7,310 nucleotides of DNA from Actinomycetota bacterium (lineage in GTDB: Bacteria; Acidobacteriota; Blastocatellia; Chloracidobacteriales; Chloracidobacteriaceae): NCBI GenBank assembly GCA_013298335.1, contig JAAFHI010000150.1, positions 1-7,310 of the forward strand. Direction: 5' to 3'. The translations under genes were made by a program, and so were the position numbers. Positions 6,647 to 7,310 of the stretch are shown here, in pieces. The notes under the pieces are model-generated. The model was not told the origin of the DNA, did no database searches, and saw only the letters and a list, made by a program, of their open reading frames with translations. Position 1 is the stretch's first letter. The number at the start of each line of letters is the position of its first letter.

Positions 6647-6725
6647 GGTTGGCTGGTAATGTGTCCAACCTTCCCGCGGGGAACTTCCGATCCCATTTTT
6701 AAAATGGGAAGGGTACCTCCCGCGG
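6647..6725. repeat. Cluster of nested palindromes between thymidine kinase and CPBP gene
   Basis: Several inverted repeats lie side by side: GGTTGG (6647-6652) with CCAACC (6665-6670); TTCCC (6671-6675) with GGGAA (6679-6683) around GCG; and TCCCATTTT (6691-6699) with AAAATGGGA (6701-6709), a 9-bp stem around a single central T. In addition CCGCGGG (6674-6680) can pair with CCCGCGG (6719-6725), enclosing the 9-bp palindrome in a larger fold. No ORF in this gap looks like a gene. The density suggests a dispersed intergenic repeat or a complex terminator, but no family is recognised. Confidence 0.6.
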
Positions 6726-6737
6726 ATTCGTTTCATT

Positions 6738-6741
6738 GAGG
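6738..6741 (+). promoter_or_regulatory. Shine-Dalgarno site for the TTG start of the CPBP gene
   Basis: GAGG at 6738-6741 sits 8 bases before TTG at 6750, a normal spacing. The next in-frame ATGs, at 6906 and 6912, would remove the first predicted membrane helix and much of the second. The site therefore decides in favour of TTG. Confidence 0.6.
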
Positions 6742-6749
6742 TATTCGGT

Positions 6750-7310
6750 TTGCATCAAGATTCCACTCCTAAAATTTGGAGAGCCACCATCTCTCCAGCC
6801 ATTGGCTTTTGGATTGTCTGTGTTTTGGCGGCAATTTTCGCCCTCGTCCGTTGGTTTGGGATTTTCGGGCCTCCTGCGCTCCGTTTCATCCTTCCACTCG
6901 GGTTTATGGTCATGGCGGCTACGCCCTGGATTCTCCTCGGAAAAGGGGGAAGGTCTCAGATTGGCCTCAAGCGTCCGGTTCGCCTCTGGTATTCTGCTTC
7001 GGCTTTTTTACAAGGAGCGGCGGCAGCGGTGGTCTGTTTTGCGCTCGGAATCGCCCTTTTTGACCACGGCCGCGACAATTGGTTTCTGACGATTGCCGAT
7101 ACCTATCGGAAAACGATGGATACCACCGGGTTTTCGCAAATCCTTTTACATTTGGTCTTCACCACTCCGGCATTGATTTTCAGTCCTTTTGGTGAGGAAA
7201 TTTTCTTTCGGGGAGTGTTTCAACAAAGCCTTGAAGGACGACTCGGAGGAAAAAACGGTACGGTGGTTGAATGTGCCGTCTTTGGAATCATCCACCTTTG
7301 CCATCACGGG
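6750..7310 (+). CDS. CPBP family intramembrane metalloprotease, N-terminal part
   Basis: This is a multi-pass inner-membrane protein of the CPBP (CAAX protease and bacteriocin-processing/ABI) family, related to Rce1-type glutamate intramembrane proteases. The gene runs off the right edge, leaving 187 codons. The first family motif is EEIFFR (Glu149, Glu150, Arg154), matching EExxxR. The second is FGIIH (Phe178 to His182), matching FxxxH. Predicted membrane segments are about 17-33, 43-63, 82-104 and 131-147. The loop at about 105-130 carries DHGRDNWF and may be outside the membrane. The start is TTG at 6750, supported by GAGG at 6738-6741. Other open frames over this stretch lack family motifs and are shadows. 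Codons are richer in A/T than in the upstream genes (25 G+C of 60 at 7141-7200, against 38 of 60 at 2281-2340), which may reflect transfer or relaxed codon bias. Substrate unknown; no bacteriocin gene is seen beside it. Confidence 0.88.
   Translation, partial: MHQDSTPKIWRATISPAIGFWIVCVLAAIFALVRWFGIFGPPALRFILPLGFMVMAATPWILLGKGGRSQIGLKRPVRLWYSASAFLQGAAAAVVCFALGIALFDHGRDNWFLTIADTYRKTMDTTGFSQILLHLVFTTPALIFSPFGEEIFFRGVFQQSLEGRLGGKNGTVVECAVFGIIHLCHHG

Noticed and set aside
6736..7089. Two plus-strand frames overlapping the CPBP gene in other phases (6736-7089 and 6776-7063)
   Set aside because: Neither has membrane-protein motifs. The third frame carries EExxxR and FxxxH with hydrophobic helices in the right order and a Shine-Dalgarno site.

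Overview
The window carries five protein-coding genes, all on the + strand, separated by short gaps (123 to 244 bases) that are unusually rich in inverted repeats. GC content is about 60% across the first four genes and drops clearly after about 6600. A Gram-negative host is suggested by two exported serine-peptidase-type proteins with Sec signal peptides, one of the S46 dipeptidyl-peptidase family, which is known mainly from Gram-negative bacteria. The combination of an S46 peptidase, a long SpoIVB/S55-like exported protein and repeat-filled gaps would fit an uncultured lineage of the Verrucomicrobiota/Kiritimatiellota, Acidobacteriota or Sumerlaeota type. That placement is a guess, because no marker gene is present.

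Layout. (1) 3-1394: the C-terminal 463 codons of a type I restriction enzyme R subunit (HsdR), cut by the window edge. (2) 1395-1638: a gap with a perfect 31-bp inverted repeat, a third degraded copy of part of it, a weak candidate promoter and a Shine-Dalgarno site that favours a TTG start. (3) 1639-3846: a complete secreted S46 peptidase (DPP7/DPP11 family) with all catalytic residues, followed by a good hairpin terminator. (4) 3978-5903: an exported SpoIVB/S55-like protein in which the serine motif precedes the histidine motif, the reverse of SpoIVB. (5) 5904-6026: the whole gap is made of two 45-nt arrays of a 9-nt unit in opposite orientation around a 36-nt spacer, running from the stop codon of one gene to the base before the ATG of the next. 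(6) 6027-6602: a complete type II thymidine kinase. (7) 6603-6749: a gap crowded with short palindromes. (8) 6750 to the end: a partial CPBP-family intramembrane protease with a TTG start and lower GC.

How the genes relate. The S46 peptidase and the S55-like protein are both exported and could act in the periplasm or cell envelope, but a terminator separates them, so co-transcription is not supported. Thymidine kinase is a cytoplasmic nucleotide-salvage enzyme with no obvious link to its neighbours. The CPBP protein is a membrane protease or protease-like protein. I see no defence island beyond the HsdR tail, and no tRNA, rRNA, CRISPR array or transposase. The most notable items are the reversed motif order in the S55-like protein and the register-perfect repeat that fills the gap before thymidine kinase.
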